Shown piece by piece: positions 6,292-8,063 of a DNA stretch of 8,063 nucleotides. The first letter of the stretch is position 1, and each line of letters begins with the position of its first letter. The translations under genes were made by a program, and so were the position numbers. The stretch lies in contig JAAYYJ010000106.1 of NCBI GenBank assembly GCA_012515455.1, positions 1-8,063 of the forward strand, given 5' to 3'. Under the pieces are notes generated by a model. It saw only the letters and a list, made by a program, of their open reading frames with translations, had not been told where the DNA came from and made no database searches. The stretch is from Oligosphaeraceae bacterium. GTDB lineage: Bacteria > Verrucomicrobiota > Lentisphaeria > Oligosphaerales > Oligosphaeraceae.

Positions 6292-7845
6292 TCATTGCCG
6301 GGGAAATTCTTCCGTCAATACCTTATCCATGCATGCGCGGATGAAATCCACCAGCTTCTCGCTGGCAATCAGCGGCAGTTTGCTCAACACTGCCGGTGGA
6401 CAATCCGCCTTGTACGTCTGCGCACTGATGTCAATGCCGTACCGTCGGCCTAATGCCTCAGCGAAAGTTACCGCCTGTTCCGCAGTAGCGAAGAACAGCG
6501 AGCCCAGATGCCCGCGACCTTCGGCACGGCGGATAAGGTGCGCATGGGCAGCCGCGAGACGGCCCAGGGCCGCCTCCCAGAGGGAGCCGATCCGGGCTGT
6601 ATGCGCGCGGTTCGCATCCGCAAAAGCGATGCTGATCAGATTCGCCAATGAGGCCAGTTCCTCCTGACCATTGGTGACCAGAGCCCCGAACTGATTCAAG
6701 TTGTCCAGCGCGGCAGTAGTCAAAATCTTCGAGGACGGGTACAGCCCGCCGGGGAAACCCTTCCCGATGGCGACAAAATCCGGGCGGCAGCCGTATTCCC
6801 GGAACAGGAACAGCTCCGGCGACCAGAGCCCGGACTGAATTTCATCTGCCAGTACCGGGATGTCGCGCTGCTGACAAATCTCATACACCCTGGCCACATA
6901 CTCGGGGGTAAGCCGGATGCCGCCGTAATTCATCAGCACCAGCTCGTGAAAAAACCCCGCGATCTTGTATTGCCCGTCGTCGTATTGCTCCACTATGCGC
7001 TGGAAGGAATCCGTGTCATTGATAGGCACCGGCACTACTTTCAGCAGCCCGGCAGACTCCAGCACTGCCGCGAATTCCGGCCACATCCCGCGCATGCATT
7101 GCGTCAGCACGGTGGTGCCATGATAATTCGCCTCTTTTCCGCCCCGGTTGTCGCCCATGACCAGGAACACCGGCCGGCGGCCGGCATAGACCGGAGGCGG
7201 GAAATTCCCCTGCAGACGATAGAATCGCGCCAGCATCATCTTCAGGCCGGCCTCCACTGCCAGGCTGCCAGTCTCCAGATTGATCACCCGGTTCAGGACA
7301 TGCGCATCCTGCGAGTCCCTGACCGACTGAAAGCCTTCCCGGTCATCCTTCGCCAGGCCGTTGGCCAGACGTATCAGCTCATGCTCCAGCAGACGCGTAA
7401 TATGCCCGCGGGTGTTGTTATGCGTTATGTTGGTGATACCGATGCGGCTGGCGTGGGCCAGCAAACGCCAGCCGGGGAAATTATGCCCCAACGAGGCTTG
7501 ATAATGCTCGCTTTTGGCGATAATATACAGCCGCCCATCCTCGCCCAAACGGAAGAATCCGCAGCCGCTCAGCGGCGCTGCCGCACTCTTCAAAGCCTGA
7601 TCGAAGGCCCGGGTCCCCGCACCGGGATCGGAGCCGGTGAAATCGTTCAGGATGCTCTGCCCGGACCACGGCAGCATGGCATCCAGGCGGGCTGCAAATT
7701 CCGCCGGGAAGAACTCCACGGCCTCTTCTGAGAGTTGCTGCAACTCCTGGTAACTGCCCAGCCCCAGGCGGGCACTGGCCAGGCAGACTTGACGGACATA
7801 ATCACCGCCCAGAATCTCAACCAGGGATTTGCATACGCTTATCAT
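6292..7845 (-). CDS. Class III PLP-dependent aminotransferase with N-terminal extension
   Basis: A 517-residue fold-type I PLP enzyme predicted to transfer an amino group between an amine and a 2-oxo acid or aldehyde/ketone. The core shows NLETGSLAVEAGLK (189-202), matching the class III SGSEAVEAA-type phosphate-binding segment. It also has VLADEIQSG (331-339), with Asp334 expected to contact the pyridine nitrogen, and FVAIGKGFPGG (358-367), with Lys362 as the Schiff-base lysine. Common members are near 430-460 residues. Here about 120 residues precede the point where the core normally starts (GHNFPGWRLL, 120-129), and I do not recognise that extension. The ATG at 7845 is directly preceded by an in-frame TAG, so the start cannot lie further upstream. 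The ribosome site is weak (GAG in ACGAGACC). A partial gene ends 78 nt upstream and the oxidoreductase follows 54 nt downstream, suggesting an operon. Substrate is unknown; an amino sugar, amino cyclitol or omega-amino compound would fit. Confidence 0.9.
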   Translation of the reverse strand: MISVCKSLVEILGGDYVRQVCLASARLGLGSYQELQQLSEEAVEFFPAEFAARLDAMLPWSGQSILNDFTGSDPGAGTRAFDQALKSAAAPLSGCGFFRLGEDGRLYIIAKSEHYQASLGHNFPGWRLLAHASRIGITNITHNNTRGHITRLLEHELIRLANGLAKDDREGFQSVRDSQDAHVLNRVINLETGSLAVEAGLKMMLARFYRLQGNFPPPVYAGRRPVFLVMGDNRGGKEANYHGTTVLTQCMRGMWPEFAAVLESAGLLKVVPVPINDTDSFQRIVEQYDDGQYKIAGFFHELVLMNYGGIRLTPEYVARVYEICQQRDIPVLADEIQSGLWSPELFLFREYGCRPDFVAIGKGFPGGLYPSSKILTTAALDNLNQFGALVTNGQEELASLANLISIAFADANRAHTARIGSLWEAALGRLAAAHAHLIRRAEGRGHLGSLFFATAEQAVTFAEALGRRYGIDISAQTYKADCPPAVLSKLPLIASEKLVDFIRACMDKVLTEEFPRQ

Positions 7846-7923
7846 CTATGGTCTCGTCAGTGAGGGGGTGAACAAATAATTCGGGAGCAGACCGGGCAAG
7901 TGGTTGAGCTACACAGGGGAAGA

Positions 7924-8061
7924 TTAACTCCACAGTGCGTGCAAGTCCGCCAAGGTCTCCTCCACCAGCTCCTGACCGCCCTCCGGGCTGACCAGGTTGC
8001 AGTATTGGGTGGCGCTGTAGCCCTTGCCGGCAACCCCGCGCTCGGTCGCCAGGTAGCTGCC
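7924..8061 (-). CDS. C-terminal end of an unrecognised protein (partial)
   Basis: A minus-strand open frame enters from the right edge and ends at TAA (7924-7926), giving 45 visible residues. It begins GSYLATERGVAGKGYSATQY and ends with an amphipathic helix (GQELVEETLADLHALWS). Only this one of the three minus-strand frames gives a globular, protein-like composition. The pattern of a glycine-rich turn, then a Ser/Ala stretch, then a Glu-rich C-terminal helix faintly recalls the tail of creatininase-family amidohydrolases, which end similarly, but this is weak. It lies 78 nt upstream of the aminotransferase gene and is probably in the same transcription unit. The gap 7846-7923 shows no convincing terminator. 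Confidence 0.6.
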   Translation of the reverse strand, partial: GSYLATERGVAGKGYSATQYCNLVSPEGGQELVEETLADLHALWS

Positions 8062-8063
8062 GC

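Noticed and set aside
7168..7187. GC-rich inverted repeat of CCGGCCGG type
   Set aside because: It is within the aminotransferase coding sequence (Tyr-Ala-Gly-Arg-Arg-Pro) and is explained by codon composition.
6946..7731. 261-codon plus-strand open frame opposite the aminotransferase
   Set aside because: Antisense shadow with Arg/His/Gln-rich composition and no recognisable motif; the minus-strand frame carries all PLP-enzyme motifs.
7846..7923. Promoter for the aminotransferase gene
   Set aside because: A TTGCCC-like box and AT-rich patch can be found on the minus strand, but spacing and -10 match are poor; I could not support it.

Overview
The window is compact, GC-rich bacterial chromosomal sequence with no RNA genes, mobile elements or CRISPR arrays. 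Gene content (a secreted GH123/DUF4091-type glycoside hydrolase with a CBM9-like module, a secreted lectin-like protein, and a Gfo/Idh/MocA oxidoreductase with a lysine-less motif) resembles glycan-degrading members of the PVC superphylum, such as Lentisphaerota or Kiritimatiellota. That placement is inference from family content, not from a marker gene.

Left half, + strand (3-4997): the proline-rich tail of an incoming gene is followed after 20 nt by a secreted carbohydrate-binding-like protein (164-1027). Its stop overlaps (ATGA) the start of a 1132-residue secreted glycoside hydrolase (1024-4422) with a GH123-like barrel, a CBM9-like module and C-terminal beta-sandwich regions. After a 65-nt gap comes a cytoplasmic HIT-family nucleotide hydrolase or phosphorylase (4488-4997), probably a housekeeping gene.

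Right half, - strand (5005-8063), read right to left: the C-terminus of an unrecognised gene, then a 517-residue class III PLP aminotransferase with a long N-terminal extension (7845-6292), then a Gfo/Idh/MocA oxidoreductase (6237-5005). The two groups converge, with only 7 nt between the HIT and oxidoreductase stop codons.

Working model: the + strand pair binds and cuts an external glycan, possibly one containing N-acetylhexosamine. The - strand pair carries out intracellular redox or NAD-dependent chemistry plus transamination on a sugar- or amine-derived compound. The link between the two halves is inferred from proximity only. The most notable items are the translationally coupled lectin/hydrolase pair, the oxidoreductase lacking the family lysine and resembling GH109, the extended aminotransferase beside it, and a 12-bp perfect palindrome in the 54-nt gap between those two genes. 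I do not see a demonstrably new defence or mobile system here.
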